From contig WOGZ01000054.1 in assembly GCA_009733775.1 (NCBI GenBank), positions 62,001 through 126,000 on the forward strand: 64,000 nucleotides of DNA. Reading direction: 5' to 3'. Made by a program: the position numbers and the translations under genes. Of the stretch, positions 49,206 to 60,085 are shown one piece after another. A model generated the notes under the pieces. The model did no database searches, had not been told where the DNA came from, and saw only the letters and a list, made by a program, of their open reading frames with translations. Source of the DNA: Alectoria sarmentosa. Taxonomy: Eukaryota > Ascomycota > Lecanoromycetes > Lecanorales > Parmeliaceae. Numbering within the stretch: position 1 is the first letter of the stretch; each line of letters starts with the position of its first letter.

Positions 49206-49745
49206 TATCGTTACATCATTTATAATTTACGAATTCTATATAAAATTGCGCTTATTTAAAAATATATAAAAAATGTGTTAAATCTTTCATAATCGATTTC
49301 TCGCAACTTTTAAAAATTTATATTATAAGTTGATACGATCATTATTATAGAATAAACTTATGTTATTTCAACGATATAATTATATCGTAAATATAATAGA
49401 GAATTATGATGTTATTTAAAGAAGAAAACAATTCGTTAAATGAGCGCAGAGGTTTTCTCAACCTCGTTGTCGATTCGATTTAACATATTTGAATTAAATA
49501 TTAATCTATATATATATATTCGAATTACATAATTTTTATATCGTTGAAAAGCGTAAATCGGGTTGTACAATTTACACATTATAAGAGATTTCATTTTTAA
49601 AAGAGTAAGAGACAAAAGATGTAAGATTTGTATATACAAATTTTTGATAAGAGCGTTCGAAAGGCCTAAAGCCGCTATTTTGACGCCTTGCCAAAAAGCG
49701 TAACCTATTCGATTTTATAATTAATTGCATATACAAATTCAACGT
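49206..49745. repeat. dispersed repeat R, copy 1
   Basis: About 540 bp, collinear with 59551-60085. It shares AATTGCGCTTATTTAAAAATA, CGTTAAATGAGCGCAGAGGT, AGACAAAAGATGTAAGATTT and GACGCCTTGCCAAAAAGCG. The minus-strand frames 49639-49436 and 49763-49572 lie in it but are not conserved as frames in the second copy, so R is probably non-coding. Confidence 0.8.
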
Positions 49746-49949
49746 TTCTAATATAACCGTCACACAAGTTTAACATTCGATATATATTCGATAATCATTC
49801 AATATTCATTCGATGATCGTTTTTCATCAGATATACGATGATTGAACAGTCGTTGTACATCTTTAAAAAAGGTTTTCAAACGATTGTTCAGCGATTGTCA
49901 AATTATTATTAAATCGTTATCATTTAAGAAAGAGCATCACATATCATAT

Positions 49950-50400
49950 TCATAAATCATCGCAATCACATTATCATGATTATATTTATCGCAATCACAC
50001 AATCATAATCGTACTCATTATAATCATATGATCATAAGTTATTGCAATCACATAATCATGATCGTACTCATCGCAATCACATAATCATAATCATATTCAT
50101 TGCAATCACATAATTTGGTATTTATCGCAATCACACAATTATGATCATATTTATTACAATCACATAATCATAAGTTATTGCAATTATATAATCATAATCG
50201 TATTCATCGCAATTATATAGTCATAATCATATTCATTATAATTATATAATTTTAATCGTATTTATCGTAATCACACAATTATAATCGTATTCATTGCAAT
50301 TATATAATCGTAATTATATTTATTATAATCATATAATCGTGATTATATTCATCGCAATTTTATGCTTATATTTATATTCATATTTAAACTCATCGCAGAT
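49950..50400. repeat. 29-bp minisatellite
   Basis: About fourteen tandem units near GCAATCACATAATCATAATC plus ATATTCATC, period 29. The first units are more GC-rich, the later ones progressively AT-converted (CAATCACATAAT to TAATTATATAAT), as if RIP or mutation acted unevenly along the array. Confidence 0.88.
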
Positions 50401-50444
50401 ATGTAAATATAACAATCATATTATTATAATTATGATTATTTTAT

Positions 50445-50780
50445 ATCAAATAAATATCGATTGAAAATCGAATGAACATCGAATAAACATTGATTGAGAA
50501 TCGATTAAAAATCGAATAAATAACGGCTAAATAGCGGCTGAGCATTAATTTAACATTAATCTATCATCGATTATAAGATATTCGCTCAAAATCGATGTTT
50601 ATTTTAACGAAAAATGATAAATTTTCATTCGATTTTCAACAATTAAATAATCGATGCTCAACTGCTATTTAATCGTTGTTTAATCGTTATTTAATCGTTA
50701 CTTAATCCCTATTTATTCGATTCTCAGCCGATTCTCAATCGATGTTTATTCGATGTTTATTCGATGTTTATTCGATATAA
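50445..50780. repeat. imperfect inverted repeat of the CCG/ACATCG motif family
   Basis: The left arm 50456-50556 (GAACATCGAATAAACATTGA, AAATAGCGGCTGAGCATT) pairs imperfectly with the right arm 50653-50778 (GATGCTCAACTGCTATTTAA, then a triple TTCGATGTTTATTCGATGTT run). The two arms flank about 100 bp of AT-rich centre. Several tandem ATTTAATCGTT units lie in the right arm. Confidence 0.6.
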
Positions 50781-50799
50781 AACTCATAAAACGAGCATA

Positions 50800-52000
50800 A
50801 TAGTTTTTAGCTTAGTTTTTTTTTTTCTTATATATATTAATAAATAATATAAATAATATAAATAATATAAATAATATTAATAATATTAATAATATTAATA
50901 AGAAAGAAAAGAAAAGAAAAGAAAAGAGAAAAAGAGAGATTTAAATATTTTAACAAATGTGATATTAAAAAATATTATAATAAAGAAAAGTTTTAACACT
51001 TTTTATTTAATATATTTAATATTTCCCGTATAATTAAGAATTTTAATTTTAATATATAATATTTAAAAGAATATTACTTAATCGTTTATTCGTTTATTGA
51101 ATTTTGATATAAATATCGTATTATTTAAATAACGTTTTCTTAATTTCGTTATTTATGTAAAAGATTTTTATTATGTCGTCGTCGATTTTTTGCGAAAAAA
51201 CTTGATAATATAAAGTTAAGAAAATCAACTTTAAAAGATTATCAAATCACAATTTTTCATTTAATGATAATGTCGTAAAAAAACTAAATATTTTTAATGA
51301 TAATTTTTCGAACGATATAATCGATGTTGTTTTAATTTAAATTATCTAAAAATGATTTAATGATAAACTTTTTAATTCATCAATCGTATAAGTAAATTAA
51401 TATTTTTATTTATTTTTTATTTATTATATAGTAAAATTGTTATATTATCTCGATTAAATTCTTTATAAGAAATTATTTGTATAATAAATTTATTCAAAGA
51501 TACGATAATTTAATTTAATTTTTTGTTAAAGTTTTTATTAATAATTTTTTTAAATTAGTTTATAAATTCGAATAAAATGAATAAAATAATTTAATTATTA
51601 TATTAAAATCGTTTTAAAATTAAATTATATATAAGTATTAAATAGAGTAATGAAATAGAAAGAAAATATGTATATAAAAAACATTTAAATAAATATAAAT
51701 GTCGTTATCGAGACACGTTAAGCTTAATTAAATAATGTTAAAAAAAATGTAATATTAAAAAAAAGTTAACTTTATTTTAAAAATTAAATACGCTTATAAC
51801 AATTTTTATAAATCTTAATTGAAATTATTTAATTTGATAATTTATCATTATTAAAAAATATATTCGTTTTATTAATGAATATATATTTATTTATAAAAGA
51901 TTACGTATATATATTAAAAAACTATATATATATACAAGTTAGGGCTCATGAATTAAATTTATGATACTTAAAAACAAACGAAGACGAAACTAACTCAAGG
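50800..52000. repeat. AT-rich unit T1, possibly related to inverted-repeat unit T2
   Basis: This starts TTTTTAGCTTAGTTTTTTTT followed by CTTATATATATTAATAA, similar to the arms of T2 at 60087-61335 (TTTTTAACTTAGCTTTATTT). Its right end (ACTAACTCAAGGC near 51990) is only weakly inverted relative to the left. Inside lie microsatellites (AATAATATA, ATTAATAAT and GAAAA runs at about 50838-50940) and no coding frame. Confidence 0.4.
50838..50940. repeat. compound microsatellite
   Basis: AATAATATA-type runs, then ATTAATAAT runs, then a (GAAAA)n run at about 50902-50930, all uninterrupted and not RIP-altered. Confidence 0.85.
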
Positions 52001-52001
52001 C

Positions 52002-52406
52002 TTAACGTCGATTTATCAATTTTTTTTTTTTTTTTTTTTTTTCCTCTCTTCGAATTGGAATTTTAAATTTATTAATGCATTTAAATTATAAAAACATTAA
52101 AATTGTAAATACATTGAATTTATAAATATTATTCAAAATGCAAAAAATTATTCTTTTGTTTTAATTTTAAATTTTTTTTCTTATTTCTTGTTTTAGAATT
52201 TTTTTTCAGAATTTTTTTTAAAATTAAATTTTTTTCTTTTCGAATCGAAATTCTAAATTTAATTATTTATTAAATTTATAAATTTTATGCAAAATTGAAA
52301 CGAATTGTGATTTTTTTAATTTTTTTTTGTTTTTTGAATTCGAATTTTACGTTTTGCGATTTACGATTATTAAACGAGAAATTTACGTTTTTTATTAATT
52401 TTATCG
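52002..52406. repeat. dispersed repeat S, copy 2 (separated from R by B2)
   Basis: Collinear with 48758-49205. A T run of about 22 bases lies near 52020-52041. It ends at TTATCGTTACA, where B2 inserted. The next part of the unit, R, resumes at 59551. Confidence 0.75.
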
Positions 52407-52411
52407 TTACA

Positions 52412-52536
52412 TGTGGAAATATGATGTAGGACACTTAGTTGTATTACTCTAAAAGTGTTACGAAGGAAAATGCGACCTATATTATGAGCGCATGCGTCCG
52501 TGTTATGTGATCTATCACGTGACCTAAATTTCGACA
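52412..52536 (-). repeat. B2 3' LTR
   Basis: 125 bp; on the plus strand it runs from TGTGGAAATATGATG to AATTTCGACA. GAAGAGGAG precedes it on the minus strand. It carries the doubled CACGTG region, one box partly mutated (TTATGTGATC). Confidence 0.92.
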
Positions 52537-53699
52537 CTCCTCTTCGCACGTATACTCTTAGAAAAATCGAACGTCGAATAGATAAGATAAATCGAGCGTC
52601 GGGTAATTATAGTGAGTTTAGCGCCGGGTAATTAGTGTGAAACCACCCCGCATCTCCTTTACCCTCTATGCGTTTCATAAAAACCCGAATTTTAAACACG
52701 AGATTCGAAACTCGCGATGTTCAAAACCGGGTAAAAATAGTGAAAATCCGAAAAAGAATGTGATCACTCCCTCATGAATCATTTTTATTTTATATATCAT
52801 TTTTTACCCCTTATGCATCACCCTTACCCTTTATAAACATTCGAATTTCAAAAACGAAATTCGAAATTCGCGATGTTCAAAGTCGGATAAAAAGAGTGAA
52901 AATCGAAATCTGGAAACGATTATGTTCTTTTGAACATATTCGTCACGATATCACATAGAAAAAATTCCACTTTTTAACGAAAAATCGTTTTTTAATAAAT
53001 TTATTTTCAATTCATTTAATGTATATCAAAAATCGACCGACACATGATTAATGAATATATGTGAAAATAAATTTTTCGATTGAACGAAATATTTTGAATT
53101 GCATATGCATATATATGCATATATGCGATCGATTATAAGATTTATGAGATCATTTTAAAGTATTGATGTTTGATAATAATAATTGATAATGTGTATACGA
53201 AAGATGTATGATAACGATATATATGATGATGATGATGATAATAACGTTTAAGAACATAAATGTGATGACCTTAAGAGCATAAATATAATAACTCTAATAA
53301 TTAATTGATGAAAATATTCAAAACGATTGACGAAAAAATGACGATAATGACCTTTTGAGTGACGTCGCAAATCTCAAATTTGAATTGAACATAAATATAA
53401 ATGTTTCGAAAAGAGATTCGCAAAGTTTATTATTATAATTATAATAACGATAAATCAACTTTTAATATAATGATGACATAATAGAATTTTGACACGTTAA
53501 AATTAATATTGAGATTTTATGAGTAATTTTGATCTTGATCGATCATTTGATCGATTATTCGAAATGTGAAAATTAATGAAATCGCTTTTTTGAAATTAAG
53601 GGCGTTAAATAATGATAATGAAATGATTCAAACGATTTAAACGTTTTAAACGTCTCTTTTAAAATAATAATTCAAATAATTTTAAATAAATAATATGAA

Positions 53700-54480
53700 A
53701 TTATTTTCATTTTAAGAGCATCGCGGAAAATAATAAATTTATTAAAACATAAAGTCTTAATAAGATCATTGATTATTTGTTTGTTAATGAGAATATATTA
53801 AATATTCATAATATCATCATTGATTTTTTCGCGTATAAAATGATGAATGATATTAATGTGTTTAATGTGAATATAAAATTAAATGTTTTTTATAAAAATG
53901 ATTGCGTCTTGATTGTTTTCAAAGATTATAATAATTTTAAGATTTAAATTGTTAAATCGTAAAAGTTAATTAAAAAGATTTTTTAATTAGATAACTTTTT
54001 TAATAATTTATATTTAATTAATATATTTTGTCTTATAAATGAATAATGTTATAATAATTTAATGTTTATTTAATTAATTAATAACGTTATTATTTAAATT
54101 GAATAAATAATCGAAAATGAACTTTCGAATTGAATTCTCAATTTAATTAAAATTAATATAATTAAATAAATTCTTTAAAAAGCTCTTGTATACGAATTCG
54201 TAATGTATTATATTTTTAAAATATCGAAAAATTCGAATAATCGCATTTTAATGCGTTGAAATAAGATTAATTAAATATTAATTAATTAAAAAAATAACAT
54301 AAACGATATCAAGACGAGTTTTCAATATAATGTATATAAAAAAGTTCATAACGAATTAATATTTCTTATAAATTTTTTTAAAGATCACATAAATCTTTTC
54401 GATAAACGTTAATCTGCGATTGATTTCAAATGATGTATTAATAAAAATAAAACTTTGATATTTGAAATAATTGAGAAAAC
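53700..54480 (-). pseudogene. B2 RNase H and C-terminal pol relic
   Basis: The minus-strand counterpart of B1 35000-35775. The sequence around 54160-54240 corresponds to the FRYFKN..HYEF.YKSFLKNLF region, and 53790-53870 to the KHI-x-I and HHFI..K-x-ND region. Frames are broken. It is assigned mainly by collinearity with B1. Confidence 0.7.
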
Positions 54481-55000
54481 GTGTAATGTACGCTTTTTAT
54501 TTTAAACGAATAATGTTATTATAATGATTTTTTTTAATGATCATATTCAAATAAAAGGCGTATGATTTTAAATTTAATATATAAAATTTGACGTTTAAAG
54601 CATCTTTGATTCGTTTGATGATAATTTTATTATAATTTATAATTAAGATATCGTCGATATAAAGCGTTATAATGATTTTTTTTTGAGGTTTATAAACATA
54701 TTATTATTCGATTCGATGAAATTGAGATCGAATTTTTTTATATAAATCGAAAAATGTTAATATCAGATTTTAAGAGATTGCTTTAAATCATAAAGAGTTT
54801 TATTTAATTTATAAACCTTGATATTATCTTTATTAAAGTCATTAAATTATTATATATAAATGTTTTTTTGAACATCTTTATAAAGAAAAACAATTTTGAC
54901 GTTTATTTATTTTATGTTTTAATTTATAATCGTCATAAGCGCAAAGATCGTTTTATAATTTATAAACTTTATCATTAACGCGAAAGTATCATGATAATTA
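54480..55000 (-). pseudogene. B2 reverse transcriptase relic
   Basis: The minus strand at 54661-54650 encodes Y-I-D-D, both catalytic Asp retained, followed by sequence matching B1 (IKRIKDALNVKFYMLNLKSYAFYL type). The upstream fingers are fragmentary. Collinear with B1 34480-35000. Confidence 0.82.
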
Positions 55001-55689
55001 TAATTTTTTTATTGATCGAATCCTCGAATAACTTAACGTGTTTTATAATAAATGATTTTCTCTTTAAAATCTCGTTTTATAATATAAATTTAACGATCTT
55101 TAAAAATATAAGTTTTTAAAAACGTTTGAATAAGACATTAAGTGTTATTATTTATAAGAAATTTATATTTATCTTATATATTAATCTCTCAATTTATATA
55201 AAACAGATTGTTAAAAATCATTTATTCGTAAATTATAGATTCGAAGATGTTAAATTTATTAATATAATTCGCAAAAAGAATAAAAATAATGAAAATTTCA
55301 ATTAAAAAGTTAAATGATAAATTATGAAGATTCGAAATAATGAGATCTTTATAATCATTAAATATTTTTTAAATAATTTTATATTCGAAATGTTTTCGCA
55401 CAATTTTCATTTTAATAAATTTCGAAAACATCGATAAAGGGGAAACGACGATAAGTTTGACGATCGATGTTATAAATTTGATAAATATTATAAATATACG
55501 CATTACAATAACGATAGAATAAGATTCTTAAAAACGATTAACGATTGACGATGAAATATTCGTTGATGATAATCGATTCGATTTAATCGAAATTATAGAT
55601 TTAATGTTTAATAATATAATAATACGTTATTTATTCAATATTTCTTTTATAGCGAATGTTAATATAAAAAGATGTTAATGTTTATTTAA

Positions 55690-56450
55690 AGATTTATGAA
55701 CCTTAATTTCCTTTTTGAAATTTACGAAATGTAAACGTTTTTTAATGAAATGTATATCATTAATGCGAATAATTTTTTTTTGATTAAATTATAAAGGCGA
55801 AAAATGAATTCATTTTTATAATTTAAAAGAATACATTTTTCGTTTTTATTTATAAACTTTTTTTGAATATATTTTAAAACGTAAATGATGAAATTAATAA
55901 TACGCAAATGAAAAAGAATAGACTTGCGATAATAAAAAATTTCGAAAAATATAATGATGATTTTGATGTTAAAGGAACGCATCGTTAAATAATTAATTAT
56001 AATCATTATTTCAAATTAAAAGAATTTGTTAAGATTGAAATTTAATAAAATTAAATGCATTTTATTTATTAAAGTTTAATTAAATCGCTCGATGATATCG
56101 TTTATTTTAAAATTATTTATGATAATGAGTTTTTGTTTAATGCTCGCTTAAATGAAAGATTTTAAAAAGACTCTATTAATGTATTCGCTTTCATTATTAA
56201 AACGAATATAATAAATTCGATAATTATCAAATTTCAAATAAGTTTTGAAACGCAAAAATATAATAAAGATTTTATTTTTATGATAAATATAATAGATTTT
56301 AAAATAACAAATGAAATCGTTTTTAAAGGTTATAAAATATTTATAATCGTTAAAATCAATAAGAGTTAAAGATTTAATAAGATCGTTATAAACAAATTCG
56401 CTTAATAAAATATTGAACGTTATAAAATTGTTATAAAAAGCAATTTTTTA
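55690..56450 (-). pseudogene. B2 integrase relic (Copia-type)
   Basis: The frame 56006-55722 reads MIIINYLTMRSFNIKIIIIFFEIFYYRKSILFHLRIINFIIYVLKYIQKKFINKNEKCILLNYKNEFIFRLYN, the C-terminal part of a Copia integrase with the FxxFYYRK...LSHLR block. It matches B1 33475-33700 nearly residue for residue. The core region lies to its right (56340-56060), with stops. Confidence 0.88.
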
Positions 56451-56687
56451 ATGATTTATTATATAACATTCGTAAATGTATTTTTTAATAATGTTTTTGA
56501 AGAAATCGACATTTATAATAATATTGAAAAGTTTATTAAAATTTTATTAATTTAAATGATTTATGCGAGTATATTATAATTAATAAATTAAATTTAAAAA
56601 AACATTATAAACGATTAAAGCATTATTGTCTTTTTAAAGATTTAAAAAAAAATCGCGATTTTATATATCGATTAACGTGATATTATT

Positions 56688-57026
56688 TTAAATTAAAATA
56701 TAATCTTTTTTGTGAAAAATGACTTTAATGTCGATATTTAAAAGTTTTTTAATTGATAAAAAATTAACATTTATATTAAACACGTGTAAAACATTAAGAA
56801 TCGTTAAAATAACGCGTTTGTTATTAACATTATAATTAAGGTTAATAATATCACAAATAAAAAATTGAATTTTGACATTTTTAATGTTTTTAATAAATCG
56901 AAATTGAATTTTAATGTAAATGATGAATATCGAATAATTAATAAAAAAATGGCGAATATAATTAAAGTTTATTATAATTCGAATATTAAGATTTATAAAG
57001 TTAACGAATAATAAACGTTTATTCAA
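56688..57026 (-). pseudogene. B2 protease region relic
   Basis: An open 112-codon frame: NKRLLFVNFINLNIRIIINFNYIRHFFINYSIF...YNVNNKRVILTILNVLHVFNINVNFLSIKKLLNIDIKVIFHKKDYILI. It is equivalent to B1 32450-32790. The DSGCT-x-H site reads NFNYIRH, so the catalytic Asp is Asn and Cys is Tyr, whereas B1 still has the Cys. Confidence 0.85.
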
Positions 57027-57299
57027 ATTCGAATTCGTTATTAAATTAATAAAGTTCTTATTTTAATCTGCTTGATTAATTGTATTTAAAATGTTAAAAT
57101 CATTTAAAATGAATTTCAAATGATTTTAATTATTTAATTCGTTTAAAAATGTCATATGAATATAAAGATAATCGTTTTTTTTGAAATATACGTTATATTA
57201 ACGTTGAGATAATCATTTTTCTTTGAAATAAAGATGTTAAATGACGCTTTTTAATGCGTTTACGTTTAACATTTGAGACATTAATGTTTATATAAATAA

Positions 57300-59395
57300 T
57301 ATCGATTTGCGCCTTTTTCTTCTTTTTTTATTCATTTATAAACTTTTTAAATTTTAAATGAAAAAACTTAATTTAATATTTAATAAAGAAATGTTTGAAT
57401 TTGCGGCCCGCGGTTTTATAAAAAATATAAGTTTCGCGATTGATAAAATCAGAATCGTCGGAATCGTTTTTAATAAATTGTTTGTTTTTATCATTATGAT
57501 AAGTGAATATAATAACATTATTTTTTTTGATTGTGAGTATATAACGCTTTTCGTTTATTATGTCATAAATAATCAAATCGAATTTAATTGTTTTCGAATT
57601 ATAAAGCATATAAATTTGAATATAAATTATTATAAAGATATCGTAAATTTTATCGAATTTTATAAAAAAAAGTTGAATGAAATAAGGTTTCGATAATGAT
57701 AATAAATCGTTTAAATTAATGATTTCGACGTTGATTTTACGAAAATCTTTTTCGTATTAACGAACGTCTTTTTTGAAATTAATGTTAATATTATGTAATT
57801 AACGCATAAGCTCAATATAAAGTTTAAAGTTTATAAATTTATAATAAATATCGATGATGTTTAATATAATTTGGGGATTTTTATTATGTTTTTTGATGAA
57901 TTAATGATCAACGTAATTAAGACGTTGACGAATAATTATATAGATTTTAAACTTAATGATGTTAATAAAGAGTTGAAAATTGTTTAATATTAATTAATCA
58001 TTGATATTTTCGCTTCATTTGATATATTTGATAATAAATTTCAAAATAATAATGAAAATTAAAGAGAAATTGCCTTTATTATTTATAAAAACATTTTTAA
58101 TGATATTTTAAACGTTAAATTTAATTATCGATATTAAAAAAGATAAATAAAGAGATATAAAAGATTGATAATAATGATAAAAATAATGAAAACGAGATTT
58201 TTATCACGATTAAAGACGAATTAATTTGAAAATTATCGCTTTGAAAAGATGTTAAAATAAATGAATTTAATGATGATTTAAAGAACGATTCGAACGTTTT
58301 ATAAAGAATTAATAAATGAAATCGTTTGTCTTTAGCTCGTAAGTTAAAGATTTTGATATTATTTAAAACGTCAAATGACTTCTCGTTGATTTTAAAATTG
58401 TTATTATATAATGATAATATAAAAGAAATGAAATAAATGCTTTATTAATCTTCGTTAAAATCGTTTAAGTTTTTATTAATATCAATTAATTGTTATTATT
58501 ATGTTTTAAGGTTTTATAATAATAATGAAAAATGTTTATGTGAGAATTGATGATAAATATAAATAATAATATTATAATAAAATGATGTTAATAATATAAA
58601 GGATTTGACTTTGAATTTGATAATAAAGATTAAATTTGATTGAAATTGTATTGAGTGCAGTTGCAAACGTGTAAACTTTTTTAAAAAATTCGTATTCTTT
58701 TTATGTTGTTTAATTAAAAATTCAAATTCAAGATATTCGTTTTAACGATTATCATCATAAAATTGAGATTGATTAGATTTTATAATTATGATGATAAAAT
58801 GTTATCGATAACGGATGAAGAATTCGATAATAAAGTTTTAATCTTTTTTTTCAAAGGGTTTTTAAGGTCAAAACGTTAATTTCGACATATAAAGTTTGTT
58901 ATTTTTGGTTTCAAATAGGTTTATAAACGTTTGAGTGATAATAAAATCAATTTTAAATTATTTTAAATGATGTTAATATTCAATTATTCAATTTGTTTAA
59001 TTAATTCGATATATCGTTAAAAATGTAACTTATTAATTTAATGAAATATTATAAAAACAAAGACGCATTTTCTTTTATTTAATGTGTTTTATATAAAGAA
59101 ATTAATAATGTTATAAAAATCTTATTATAATTCAATTATATGATCGCAAATCGCATGCGATTTCGATTAAAAATGAATAATTTCGACTCGCCGAGAATTG
59201 AAAAATTCTCAATTCTCAAATTTCGAATCATGATCGTTTAAATCAAAGATTATTTTATAAATGAAAATTGCTCATTTCAAAAAGATTGATTAAATAAATT
59301 TTTTTATAATTGATTATCTCATTGCGATGAACATAAAATGTTTAAAAACAATTATAATCATAATGATGAATAAGTAAGTCATATTTATAATGATC
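57300..59395 (-). pseudogene. B2 gag region relic
   Basis: The minus-strand region between PBS and protease, collinear with B1 30400-32400. The minus frame 57609-57373 corresponds to the B1 YNPKVIKFDLIIHD... piece. The longer plus-strand frame at 57358-57696 is antisense to it and is mirrored by the antisense frame in B1. Confidence 0.65.
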
Positions 59396-59420
59396 GTCGA
59401 ATAAGTTCGAATTCATAACC

Positions 59421-59545
59421 TGTGAAAATATGATATAAAACACTTAATTGTATTATTTTAAGAGTGCTACGGAGGAAAGTGCGACTTATATTACGAACGC
59501 ATGCGCCCGTGTCACGTGACCTATCACGTGACCTGAATTTCGACA
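59421..59545 (-). repeat. B2 5' LTR
   Basis: 125 bp, TGTGAAAATATGATATAAAA to CCTGAATTTCGACA on the plus strand, with intact CATGCGCCCG and two CACGTGACC boxes. It is followed by TSD TTACA. Confidence 0.93.
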
Positions 59546-59550
59546 TTACA

Positions 59551-60085
59551 TTATCTACGATTTACGAATTCTAATATAAAATTGCGCTTGTTTAAAAATA
59601 TATAAAAAATGTGTTAAATATTTCATAATCGATTATCGCAACTTTTAAAACTTTATATTATAAATTTATGTGATTGTTATTTTAAAATAAATTTATGCGA
59701 TTTCAACGATATAATAATCTCGTAAATATAATAAAAAACTATAATATTATTTAAAAAAGAAAATAATTCGTTAAATGAGCGCAGAGATTTTCTCGAAAGT
59801 TTCGCTATCGATTCGATTTAACATATTTGAATTAAATATTAATTTATATATGTAGGTACGTTTAAATTTCATGATTTTTATATCGTTGAAAAGCGCAAAT
59901 CGGATTATATAATTTATAAAATTATAAAAAACTTTATTTTTCAAAGGGTAAAGGATAAAAGATGTAAGATTTATATATATAAATTTTTAATGAGAGCGCT
60001 CGAAAGGCTTAAAGACGCTATTTTAACGCCTTGTTGAAAAGCGTAATCTATCCGAATTTATAATTAACTGTATATATAAATTTAA
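59551..60085. repeat. dispersed repeat R, copy 2
   Basis: Collinear with 49206-49745. It begins TTATCTACGATTTACGAATT after the B2 TSD and ends GTATATATAAATTT, where T2 starts. It is more AT-converted than copy 1 in places. Confidence 0.8.

Larger units (their letters stand above)
48215..49930. mobile_element. fold-back-like element F1 with inverted terminal arrays
   Basis: The left arm (48215-48410) and right arm (about 49755-49930) are imperfect inverted counterparts. Left: TTTGATAACGGTTTAACAG, GTGAAAACCT, and inner end GGATGTTAACTATGTGTGACG. The right arm on the other strand gives GATAACGATTTAATAA, TTTGAAAACCTT and CGAATGTTAAACTTGTGTGACG. The left arm is GC-rich and made of CAGCCGCTGAACATCGG variants. 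The interior (48411-49754) carries the S+R repeat and no transposase. It could be a non-autonomous fold-back-type transposon. No TSD was identified. Confidence 0.5.
52412..59545 (-). mobile_element. Copia-type LTR retrotransposon B2 (complete)
   Basis: 7.1 kb with 125-bp LTRs and TSD TTACA (52407-52411 and 59546-59550). Read on the minus strand the order is LTR (59545-59421), PBS GGTTATGAATTCGAAC, gag region, protease, integrase, RT, RNase H, shared 3' segment, polypurine tract GAAGAGGAG, LTR (52536-52412). It is homologous to B1 throughout. The LTR is 12 bp longer than in B1 because it carries two GGTCACGTGA boxes. Stops break the polyprotein. Confidence 0.93.

Noticed and set aside
49950..50400. 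Regularly spaced repeats considered as a CRISPR array
   Set aside because: The units are directly tandem at 29 bp with no unique spacers, in a eukaryotic-type repeat region; it is a minisatellite.
57358..57696. 112-codon plus-strand open frame with a counterpart at 32079-31771
   Set aside because: Both copies are antisense to the gag-pol relic of B2 and B1. Their similarity follows from conservation of the sense strand, not from a gene of their own.
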